From assembly GCA_016292705.1 (NCBI GenBank), contig JAEDHZ010000096.1, positions 1 through 6,196 on the forward strand: a stretch of DNA of 6,196 bases. The letters run 5' to 3'. Numbering within the stretch: position 1 is the stretch's first letter; every line of letters starts with the position of its first letter. The notes under the pieces were generated by a model, which worked only from the letters and a program-made list of their open reading frames with translations, made no database searches and was not told the DNA's origin. A program made the position numbers and the translations under genes. The DNA is from Clostridiaceae bacterium (GTDB taxonomy: Bacteria > Bacillota > Clostridia > Oscillospirales > Acutalibacteraceae). Of the stretch, positions 1-5,323 are shown piece by piece.

Positions 1-306
1 CTTGACTTCCTGACCGTGGACTGTCTCATCATAAAGAAGTCTCTTGACCATACGACCCTTGAGAAGATGTTCTTCAACAATTTCGGGAACATCCTCAACC
101 TTGACTTCCGAGTAGAAGCAGCCTTCGGGATATACTATCATGATGGGACCGAGAGCGCAAAGACCGAAGCAACCGGTGCGGATAACCTTGACTTCTTCTT
201 CAAGTCCCTTTGCCTTGATTTCATTTTCAAGGGCTTCGATGATTGCCGGTGAGTTTGAGGAAGTACAGCCGGTACCGCCGCAAACAAGCACATGTGAACG
301 ATACAT
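1..306 (-). CDS. hndC: NuoF/HndC/HydB-type NADH-binding flavoprotein subunit of a hydrogenase complex (N-terminal part only)
   Basis: Only the first 102 codons are present; the frame is still open at base 1. What is visible is the N-terminal thioredoxin-like [2Fe-2S] domain found in NuoF-type subunits of NAD(P)-linked [FeFe] hydrogenases (HndC, HydB). C9 and C14 lie in VCGGTGCTSS, and C46 and C50 lie in RTGCFGLCALGP, giving the spacing C-X4-C-X31-C-X3-C. In full-length relatives this is followed by an FMN/NADH-binding core, an SLBB domain, a 4Fe-4S site and often a C-terminal ferredoxin domain, none of which can be seen here. Known role of the family: the cytoplasmic diaphorase module that passes electrons between NAD(P)H and the hydrogenase. 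The ATG is preceded by an ideal SD (AAGGAGG, 7 nt spacing) that runs out of the stop codon of the upstream hndB-like gene, so the two are translated from one mRNA. The family call is secure; the exact complex depends on the missing part. Confidence 0.88.
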   Translation of the reverse strand, partial: MYRSHVLVCGGTGCTSSNSPAIIEALENEIKAKGLEEEVKVIRTGCFGLCALGPIMIVYPEGCFYSEVKVEDVPEIVEEHLLKGRMVKRLLYDETVHGQEVK

Positions 307-318
307 TTTGTTACCTCC

Positions 319-690
319 TTATTTTGCAACGGCTCCGACCGTGTATTCGGTCACGGGATTTCCGTTAACGATATGGTCAACAACAACCTTTGCCGCCTTT
401 TCAGCAGTCATGTTGACATAAGTAACCTTTTCCTTGCCGGGTTCAAGAACCTCAACAATGGGTTCATACTGGCACATACCGATGCAGCCGGTCTGAGCAA
501 CCGTAACATTGGAAAGATTCCTTTTTGCAATCTCCTCAACAAAGCTGTTCATGACGGGTCTTGCGCCGGCAGCAATTCCGCAGGTGGCCATGCCGACAAC
601 GATTCTGGTGATTTCTGTTGAATCGTCTCTTGCGGTCATCTTGGCTTTTGCGGCATCTCTGAGGGCCATAAGTTCTTCAATACTTTTCAT
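319..690 (-). CDS. hndB: HndB-type thioredoxin-like (2Fe-2S) ferredoxin subunit
   Basis: The 123-residue protein matches in length and pattern the small HndB-type subunit of NADP/NAD-reducing [FeFe] hydrogenases. About 25 helical residues are followed by a thioredoxin-like ferredoxin fold with VVGMATCGIAAGA (residues 31-43) and QTGCIGMCQYEP (66-77). Its presumed role is electron transfer within the hydrogenase/diaphorase complex in the cytoplasm. Only three cysteines are present (C37, C69, C73). Aligned by eye to the NuoF-type domain encoded just downstream, C37 falls on the second ligand (31 residues before the next Cys in both), and the first ligand position is V32. A complete four-Cys cluster site is therefore absent, and from memory this also holds for other HndB proteins. 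The start is the ATG at 690 with GGAGGTG 10 nt upstream. The gene follows the ATPase gene by 32 nt, and its TAA is immediately followed by the SD of hndC, so it sits inside the operon. Confidence 0.85.
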   Translation of the reverse strand: MKSIEELMALRDAAKAKMTARDDSTEITRIVVGMATCGIAAGARPVMNSFVEEIAKRNLSNVTVAQTGCIGMCQYEPIVEVLEPGKEKVTYVNMTAEKAAKVVVDHIVNGNPVTEYTVGAVAK

Positions 691-722
691 TATATTTGTG
701 CACCTCCGTTAAATGCAAGTTT

Positions 723-1256
723 TTACACATTTGTGTTTTCGTTGATGTACTCAGTCAGCCATAAGGCAATGCTCGGTTCCGAAAGAGAAACATCGCCGAG
801 AATTTCCTTGAGTTTTCTTGTGTCGAGCGAAAACTCGTGCTCATCTTTAATGAAGTTATAGACAAAGTCAATGTGAGTATTCATTGTTATAAGAGTAACA
901 ATGGTGCTTGTCATATCGCCCAGCGGGGTGAAATCAACATTGTCGGTTTTAAAAACCGCAGTGACTGTTGTTCCTTTTCCGACCTCGCTTTCAATTTCCA
1001 GCGTTCCGCCGGTCATCTCCGCAGCCATTTTGAAAAGCGGAATGCCGAGACCGACCTTTCTTGTTGTCCGTGTTGTGAAAAACGGGTCACGGACAGCGTC
1101 AAGCTGCTCTTGCGTCATCCCTTTTCCGTTGTCCGCAATTCGCAAGGTCAGTGTATGCAAAACGGTGCTTTCAACCGCTTCAACGGTAACAAGGCTTGCG
1201 TTCGCTGTTATCGAATTCTGGGCAATATCAAGGACATTAAGTGAAAGCTCACGCAT
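723..1256 (-). CDS. Stand-alone GHKL (histidine-kinase-like) ATPase of the hydrogenase operon
   Basis: The 177-residue protein has a complete HATPase_c fold: N-box DIAQNSITA (residues 10-18, N14), G1 box DNGKGM (42-47), F-box DPFFTTRTT (57-65), G2 box GLGIPL (69-74) and the closing GKGTTV (93-98). It has no transmembrane segment, no sensor and no DHp domain with a phospho-accepting His, so it cannot be an ordinary sensor kinase. Residues from about 105 onward form a separate C-terminal tail of some 70 residues that I do not recognise. From memory, genes of this type recur between the NuoE-like and ferredoxin-like genes in clostridial [FeFe]-hydrogenase operons; their biochemical role is not established as far as I know. 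A regulatory (anti-sigma-like) or assembly role is inference only. The ATG overlaps the stop of the upstream nuoE-like gene by one base (TAATG), which implies translational coupling. Confidence 0.85.
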   Translation of the reverse strand: MRELSLNVLDIAQNSITANASLVTVEAVESTVLHTLTLRIADNGKGMTQEQLDAVRDPFFTTRTTRKVGLGIPLFKMAAEMTGGTLEIESEVGKGTTVTAVFKTDNVDFTPLGDMTSTIVTLITMNTHIDFVYNFIKDEHEFSLDTRKLKEILGDVSLSEPSIALWLTEYINENTNV

Positions 1257-1750
1257 TACTGATACTTTTCAAGGATGCCCTTGACATCGGCAGCGGTAAT
1301 CTTGCCGTATACATCGTCATTGACGGTAATAACGGGAGCAAGGCCGCAAGCGCCTATGCAGCGGCAGGCGGTGAGCGAAAAACGACCGTCGGGGGTACAT
1401 TCCTCGGCGCCGATTCCGAGCTGAGCGGAAAGTTCGTCAAGAATTTCCTGCGAGCCCTTAACATAGCAGGCGGTTCCGAGGCAGACGGAAATTGCGTATT
1501 CACCCTTGGGTGAAAGCGCAAACTGAGCGTAGAATGTTGCAACGCCGTAAACCTTTTCAAGCGGAACACCCATTCCGTCAGCGATCATCTGCTGAACCTC
1601 AAACGGAAGATAGCCGTAAATATCCTGAGCAACCTGCATGACATGCATCAGCTGGCTGTTATCTCCGGCACATTCCGCAATGACTTGTTTCAGCTTTTCT
1701 TCCTGCTCCTTTGTTCCCGAAAAAGGAATTTTGCTGATCTTTTTGAGCAT
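1256..1750 (-). CDS. hndA: NuoE/HndA-type [2Fe-2S] subunit of NAD(P)-dependent hydrogenase
   Basis: The 164-residue protein has the normal length of NuoE-like subunits (HndA, HydC, 24-kDa subunit of complex I). An N-terminal helical bundle contains the family motif around QDIYGYLP (42-49), then GVPLEKVYGVATFYAQF (61-77). The C-terminal thioredoxin-like domain carries all four [2Fe-2S] ligands: C90 and C95 in VCLGTACYVKG, C131 and C135 in CIGACGLAP (C-X4-C-X35-C-X3-C). An additional Cys, C129, lies just before the third ligand. In the family this subunit exchanges electrons with the NuoF-type flavoprotein, which is encoded three genes downstream. The start is supported by AAAGGAGG 9 nt before the ATG. 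It is the first gene of the leftward operon and its stop overlaps the ATPase start. The subunit class is certain; assignment to a hydrogenase rather than another NADH-linked enzyme rests on the HndB and HndC-type neighbours. Confidence 0.92.
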   Translation of the reverse strand: MLKKISKIPFSGTKEQEEKLKQVIAECAGDNSQLMHVMQVAQDIYGYLPFEVQQMIADGMGVPLEKVYGVATFYAQFALSPKGEYAISVCLGTACYVKGSQEILDELSAQLGIGAEECTPDGRFSLTACRCIGACGLAPVITVNDDVYGKITAADVKGILEKYQ

Positions 1751-1912
1751 TGATTTTATCCTCCTTTAACGGCAGAAAACGCCGTCAGAATTAATTGATA
1801 AGCCTGTAATCGAATTAAAATGATCACACAAACCCATACTACGACATAATATCACATTTTTATAAAAAAATCTATAGTTTTTTTATCTTTATATTATTAG
1901 TTATTATTTGTA
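1751..1912. other. Divergent intergenic region: upstream of the leftward hydrogenase operon
   Basis: This is a very AT-rich stretch without a gene. On the minus strand it must hold the promoter of the hydrogenase operon. The best -10 I see is TATTAT (minus strand, 1851-1846), but the hexamer 17 nt upstream matches TTGACA in only three positions, so I do not call a promoter. Near the first gene the 5' UTR contains a short hairpin (ACGGC, loop of 7, GCCGT at 1769-1785) just upstream of the SD. An A-tract/T-tract inverted repeat lies at 1862-1886. Confidence 0.5.
1862..1886. repeat. Perfect 9-bp A/T inverted repeat between divergent promoters
   Basis: ATAAAAAAA at 1862-1870 and TTTTTTTAT at 1878-1886 are perfect complements around the 7-base spacer TCTATAG. 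There is no GC stem, so this is not a normal intrinsic terminator. Paired A-tracts in this position could bend DNA or act as UP elements for one of the divergent promoters; that is inference. Confidence 0.4.
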
Positions 1913-1942
1913 TTGACTTTGTATGAAAAAATATAGTAAAAT
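1913..1942 (+). promoter_or_regulatory. Probable sigma-A promoter for the mgtE leader transcript
   Basis: TTGACT (1913-1918) and TAAAAT (1937-1942) are separated by 18 bp, with AT-rich DNA upstream. Each hexamer matches the vegetative consensus in five of six positions. Transcription would start near 1949-1950 and give a 5' leader of about 130 nt before mgtE, with about 40 nt before the small leader frame. Confidence 0.55.
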
Positions 1943-1974
1943 AACAAAAGACGCAATTTTGCAATAATTCAGAA

Positions 1975-1979
1975 GGAGG
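1975..1979 (+). promoter_or_regulatory. Strong ribosome binding site of the leader ORF, not of mgtE
   Basis: GGAGG within AGAAGGAGG lies 9 nt before the ATG at 1989. It is the only strong SD in the mgtE leader and lies about 100 nt from the mgtE start, so it can only serve the small frame. Its last two G residues can be drawn into the pairing with bases 2057-2058. Confidence 0.7.
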
Positions 1980-2056
1980 CGGGTCTGCATGGAAACGGAC
2001 GGTAACCCTAAAGGGCGATTATGTATTGAAAAACTGATTTCCGGCGCAGACTCCCG
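1980..2056 (+). promoter_or_regulatory. Long-range leader pairing (stem A) spanning the leader ORF start
   Basis: CGGGTCTGC at 1980-1988 pairs with GCAGA (2046-2050) plus CCCG (2053-2056), leaving a two-base CT bulge. This gives nine Watson-Crick pairs, extendable by two G-U pairs into the SD at 1978-1979. When formed it would hinder initiation at the leader ORF. It crosses, and shares bases 2046-2047 with, the hairpin at 2041-2072. The two are therefore either alternatives or a pseudoknot. Confidence 0.4.
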
Positions 2057-2075
2057 TTCATATCAGCGCCGGTGA
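1989..2075 (+). CDS. Putative 28-codon regulatory leader peptide upstream of mgtE
   Basis: The frame runs from ATG at 1989 to TGA at 2073-2075 and encodes 28 residues beginning METDGNPKGR and ending in SYQRR. It is not recognised as any known protein. Evidence that it is translated: a very strong SD at ideal spacing, placement directly behind a good promoter, and a stop three bases before the mgtE ATG, as in translational coupling. The acidic, proline-containing start (M-E-x-D-x-x-P) followed by basic residues loosely recalls E. coli MgtL (MEPDPTPLP then Arg-rich), whose translation aborts at low Mg2+ and controls mgtA; the resemblance is weak and homology is not claimed. The coding stretch overlaps two competing GC-rich stems, so ribosome progress could control access to the mgtE SD. 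The frame is in phase with mgtE, so TGA read-through, or a former N-terminal extension of MgtE now cut by a stop codon, are alternatives. Confidence 0.55.
   Translation: METDGNPKGRLCIEKLISGADSRSYQRR
2041..2072 (+). promoter_or_regulatory. GC-rich hairpin (stem B) hiding the mgtE ribosome binding site
   Basis: CCGGCGC (2041-2047) is perfectly complementary to GCGCCGG (2066-2072), a seven-pair all-GC stem with an 18-nt loop. Its 3' arm includes the GG of the weak mgtE SD, GGTGA at 2071-2075, which sits at a suitable aligned distance from the ATG at 2079. There is no T-tract after it, so it is not a terminator. A ribosome finishing the leader ORF would open it. Confidence 0.5.
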
Positions 2076-2078
2076 AAG

Positions 2079-3470
2079 ATGGTGCATTTTATGGACGAAG
2101 AGTATATTTTTGAAAATCTGCGTTCTCTTGTTGAAGCCCGTCGTTATAAGGAACTCAGAGAAGAGCTTGTTGATATGGCATATCCCGATATTGCGCAGTT
2201 CATCATGAGCATTGATGAACCGCAGACCTCGGTAACCGTTCTGAGGATTCTTCCCAAGGACTGCTCCGCGGATGTTTTTGCCTATCTTGACACTGACCGC
2301 CAGGCACAGCTTGTTGAACTTTTTACCGACAGGGAAATTGAACGGCTTATGGATGACCTTTTTGTTGACGATGCCGTTGATTTGCTTGAGGAAGTTCCTG
2401 CCTCGCTTGTCAGGCGCATCCTTGCCCATACCGACAAGGAAACAAGAGAAGTTATCAACCGACTCCTTGAATATCCGGACAATTCCGCCGGCAGCGTAAT
2501 GACCATTGAAATGGTTGAGCTGCACGACAGACTGACGGTCGGTGAGGCTGTCAAGAATATCCGCAGGACGGGTGTTGACAAGGAAACTATCTACACCTGC
2601 TATGTTATTGACGACAAGCGTCACCTTGTCGGAACAATACCGCTGCGCCGCCTTATTCTCAACGATGAGGATGTTCCGCTGACTGAAATTATGGCGGACG
2701 ACGAACAGCTGATTTATGTCCGCACTCTTGATGACCAGGAGGAGGTTGCCTCCATTGCAAAAAAGTATGACCTTCTGAGTGTTCCGGTTGTTGACAAGGA
2801 AAACCGCCTTGTCGGAATCATCACGATTGACGATATCGTTGACATCATTGATGATGAGGCAACGGAGGACTTTGAAAAAATGGCATCCTTGCGTCCGTCT
2901 GAGGACGAATATCTCAAAACCAATGTTCTTACCCTTGCAAAGAATCGAATGCCGTGGCTGCTTATACTTATGATATCCTCAACCTTTACCGGTCAGATTA
3001 TTGAAGGTTTTGAAAATCAGCTTGCCGCCATTGCGGGACTGACGGCGTGTATTCCGATGCTCATGGGTACTGGCGGTAACTCCGGCTCGCAGGCTTCAAC
3101 TCTGATTATCCGCGGTCTTGCCCTCGGCGAAATCAAAATGAAGGATTATTTCCGTGTTCTGTGGAAGGAGATCCGTGTTTCCGTAATCTGCGGAGCGGTG
3201 CTTGCCCTTGCAAACTGGGCAAGAATGGTGATTATAAGGGCTGTTACCGGAGGAGATGCAAGCAACAGCGTTATCCTTGTTGTCTGCCTCTCGCTCTTGT
3301 GCGTTGTAATGGTTGCAAAAATGATGGGCTGCACATTGCCCATTATTGCAAAGCTTTTGAAGCTTGACCCGGCTCTCATGACCGGACCGGTTATGAGTAC
3401 CGTTGTTGACGCTGTTTCATTGCTAATATATTTTGCTCTTACGGGAATATTCATCACCGGAAGAACATAA
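2079..3470 (+). CDS. mgtE: MgtE-family Mg2+ channel/transporter
   Basis: The 463-residue protein has the full MgtE architecture and about the usual length (near 450). Residues 10-130 form the acidic helical N domain (LVEARRYKELREEL, then DDAVDLLEEVP). Two CBS domains follow (about 133-205 and 206-258), then the linker helix rich in Asp/Glu (256-270) and five transmembrane segments (roughly 293-312, 317-340, 368-388, 395-418, 436-458). The family signature GTGGNSGSQ is at 330-338. D444 in the last helix (STVVDAVSLLIYF) matches the conserved pore Asp of MgtE. In known members the cytosolic domains bind Mg2+ and close the pore when Mg2+ is plentiful. Two in-frame starts are possible, 2079 and 2091. 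I prefer 2079 because of GGTGA at fitting distance and the coupling position behind the leader ORF; both keep the whole N domain. The next gene follows after 83 nt. Confidence 0.95.
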   Translation: MVHFMDEEYIFENLRSLVEARRYKELREELVDMAYPDIAQFIMSIDEPQTSVTVLRILPKDCSADVFAYLDTDRQAQLVELFTDREIERLMDDLFVDDAVDLLEEVPASLVRRILAHTDKETREVINRLLEYPDNSAGSVMTIEMVELHDRLTVGEAVKNIRRTGVDKETIYTCYVIDDKRHLVGTIPLRRLILNDEDVPLTEIMADDEQLIYVRTLDDQEEVASIAKKYDLLSVPVVDKENRLVGIITIDDIVDIIDDEATEDFEKMASLRPSEDEYLKTNVLTLAKNRMPWLLILMISSTFTGQIIEGFENQLAAIAGLTACIPMLMGTGGNSGSQASTLIIRGLALGEIKMKDYFRVLWKEIRVSVICGAVLALANWARMVIIRAVTGGDASNSVILVVCLSLLCVVMVAKMMGCTLPIIAKLLKLDPALMTGPVMSTVVDAVSLLIYFALTGIFITGRT

Positions 3471-3553
3471 TCAGCTTAGGTTCATTTTTTGCGGCTTCTG
3501 CTCAAGCTGCATGGCGGCTCAGACCGCCGGAATAATAAAGGAGGAATTATATC
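3471..3553 (+). other. mgtE to ABC gene spacer with a hairpin and a TTG-start ribosome binding site
   Basis: A five-pair hairpin (GGCGG 3513-3517, loop CTCAGA, CCGCC 3524-3528) has no T-tract behind it, so it is unlikely to end transcription. The SD AAAGGAGG at 3537-3544 lies 9 nt before the TTG at 3554 and fixes that codon as the start of the ABC gene. No promoter is evident, so read-through from mgtE is likely. Confidence 0.5.
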
Positions 3554-5323
3554 TTGTTCAAAAGATTCCTGTCATTTCTAAAGGGATATCGTATTCTTAC
3601 GATACTCACACCCATCATGGTTTTTCTTGATGTTGTTATCGAGCTTCAGATTCCAAAAATTATGGGCGAGTTAATAACCATGCTTTATTCAACGGAGGAT
3701 CCGGATTTTGCCCACGATGTGCTCAATTACAAGCTCCTGCAGATGCTCGGTCTTTGCGCACTGACGCTGCTTGTCGGCTATATTGCGTCGAGGTGCTCGG
3801 CAATTGCAAGCATGGGCTTTTCGGCGAATATGCGTTCGGCTCTGTTCAACAAGATTCAGGACTTTTCCTTTGAAAACATTGACAAGCTCAAAATCTCTTC
3901 GCTCATTACAAGAATGACGAGCGACACTTCAAGAATTTCGAGCGTGTTCAGCAATGTTATCGTGACCTTTGTCAGAGGACCTTTCCTGCTTGTTCTTGCG
4001 CTCAAGTATTCGCTTGAAATAAGCCGCGATCTTTCAAAGATCTTCATTTTCTGTGTGCCGGCAATCGTTGCTCTGCTTGTTATACTCGGTATTGCGGCCG
4101 TTCCGCTTTTCAGAAAGCTGCTCAAGGTTACGGATGACTTCAATGCAACGCTGCGCACAAACATCAACGGAATCCGTGTTGTCAAATCCTTTGTCCGTGA
4201 GGACTATGAAAAGGAAAAGTTTGAAAAGGTCAACGATGCTCTTGTTCAGACAAGTATCCGTGCACAGAAGATCGTGCTGTATATTGCTCCGATTCTCATG
4301 CTTGTAATCTACGGCTGCATGGTTGCTGCGCTGTTCATGGGAAGCCGTATCGTTATCACCAACACCCTTGCCGATATCAGCGGCGGGCTTGAGGTAGGAC
4401 AGATAACCACCTTTACTTCCTACATTTCCCAGGTTCTTTCCTCGCTCATGACAATACTTATGGTATTTGTTACAATCGCAACCGCAAAAGCTTCCGTTGA
4501 AAGAGTCGGTGAAGTTTTTGCCCAGGAGCCCGTAACCAACGATGATAACGGAGACGAAAGCCTCCTTGTTGAGGACGGAAGCGTTGAGTTCAGGAATGTT
4601 TCGTTCAAGTATGAGGAAGAAGCAGTCAAAAATGTTCTTGAAAATATCAACATCAGAATTGAAAGCGGTGAAACAATAGGAATTATCGGTTCAACCGGTT
4701 CAGCGAAATCAACGCTCGTTCAGCTCATTCCCCGCCTTTATGACGCCACTGAGGGAGAGGTGCTTGTTTCAGGACATGATGTCAGGGAATACAAGTTCAA
4801 GAACCTGAGGCAGGAGGTCTCGATTGTTCCGCAGCAGAATGTTCTTTTCTCAGGAACAATCAAGGATAACCTGCTCTGGGGTGATTTTTCCGCAACCGAT
4901 GAGGAAGTTGTTGAAGCCGCAAAGGTGGCTCAGGCACACGACTTCATAATGGAAAAGGAAAAGGGCTATGACACCGAGGTCGGTCAGGGAGGAAGCAATG
5001 TTTCCGGCGGCCAGAGACAGCGTCTCTGCATTGCAAGAGCTATCCTCAGAAAGCCGAAAATCCTCATCCTTGACGATTCAACAAGTGCCGTTGATACCGC
5101 AACGGATGCAAAAATCCGTGAAGCTCTCAAGGGTAAACGGTTTAAGGATACCACAAAAATCATCATTGCTCAGCGAATAACCTCCATCATGAACGCAGAC
5201 AGAATCATCGTTCTTGAAAACGGAAGAATCTGCGGAATGGGTACGCATGATGAGCTTGTTGAAACCAATGAAGTTTATAATGAGATCTTTGTTTCTCAGC
5301 AGGAAGGAGTGCTTGCGCAATGA
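3554..5323 (+). CDS. ABC exporter half-transporter with degenerate ATPase site (heterodimer subunit 1)
   Basis: The 589-residue protein is a type IV (ABCB-like) exporter half-molecule: six membrane segments (about 14-32, 64-84, 134-150, 163-184, 241-263, 284-306), then a nucleotide-binding domain from about 343. Motifs seen are Walker A GSTGSAKST (379-387), Q-loop Q427/Q428, signature VSGGQ (483-487), Walker B ILILDD (D507, D508) and the switch region IIAQR with Q540. Three positions deviate from an active site: A384 instead of the last Walker A Gly, D508 instead of the catalytic Glu, and Q540 instead of the switch His. In heterodimeric exporters such as TM287/288 or LmrCD one subunit has such a non-catalytic site, so this protein probably pairs with the product of the next, overlapping gene. 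The start is TTG, chosen for the perfect SD 9 nt upstream and the usual FKRFL N-terminus. The substrate is unknown; drug or lipid export is common in the family. Confidence 0.92.
   Translation: MFKRFLSFLKGYRILTILTPIMVFLDVVIELQIPKIMGELITMLYSTEDPDFAHDVLNYKLLQMLGLCALTLLVGYIASRCSAIASMGFSANMRSALFNKIQDFSFENIDKLKISSLITRMTSDTSRISSVFSNVIVTFVRGPFLLVLALKYSLEISRDLSKIFIFCVPAIVALLVILGIAAVPLFRKLLKVTDDFNATLRTNINGIRVVKSFVREDYEKEKFEKVNDALVQTSIRAQKIVLYIAPILMLVIYGCMVAALFMGSRIVITNTLADISGGLEVGQITTFTSYISQVLSSLMTILMVFVTIATAKASVERVGEVFAQEPVTNDDNGDESLLVEDGSVEFRNVSFKYEEEAVKNVLENINIRIESGETIGIIGSTGSAKSTLVQLIPRLYDATEGEVLVSGHDVREYKFKNLRQEVSIVPQQNVLFSGTIKDNLLWGDFSATDEEVVEAAKVAQAHDFIMEKEKGYDTEVGQGGSNVSGGQRQRLCIARAILRKPKILILDDSTSAVDTATDAKIREALKGKRFKDTTKIIIAQRITSIMNADRIIVLENGRICGMGTHDELVETNEVYNEIFVSQQEGVLAQ

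Noticed and set aside
837..1284. Long plus-strand frames opposite the ATPase and NuoE-like genes.
   Set aside because: They are antisense shadows: the minus-strand frames carry clear family motifs and SD sites, while these have neither.
1815..1831. Possible Rex or FNR/CRP-type operator (minus strand TTGTGTGATCATTTTAA) before the hydrogenase operon.
   Set aside because: Only the central TGATCA is palindromic and the flanks do not match either consensus well, so it was not called.
1846..1874. Sigma-A promoter for the leftward hydrogenase operon with -10 TATTAT.
   Set aside because: The -35 hexamer is poor and the region is so AT-rich that such -10 matches are expected by chance. It is mentioned only as the best candidate.
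1950..2078. A known riboswitch class (M-box, cobalamin, TPP, ZTP or yybP-ykoY) in the mgtE leader.
   Set aside because: The leader is too short for an M-box, and I could not find the conserved cores of these classes. It was kept as an unclassified leader; an Infernal/Rfam scan would decide.
2058..2624. 188-codon minus-strand frame opposite the 5' part of mgtE.
   Set aside because: It has no recognisable motif, and the opposite strand encodes the conserved MgtE N domain and CBS region.
3463..3490. Terminator after mgtE (GAAC/GTTC followed by ATTTTTT).
   Set aside because: The stem has only four pairs with a 13-nt loop and would be too weak to end transcription.
3511..3630. Small frame starting at ATG 3511 and overlapping the ABC gene start.
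   Set aside because: It has no SD, runs through the SD and start of the ABC gene in another phase, and encodes nothing recognisable.
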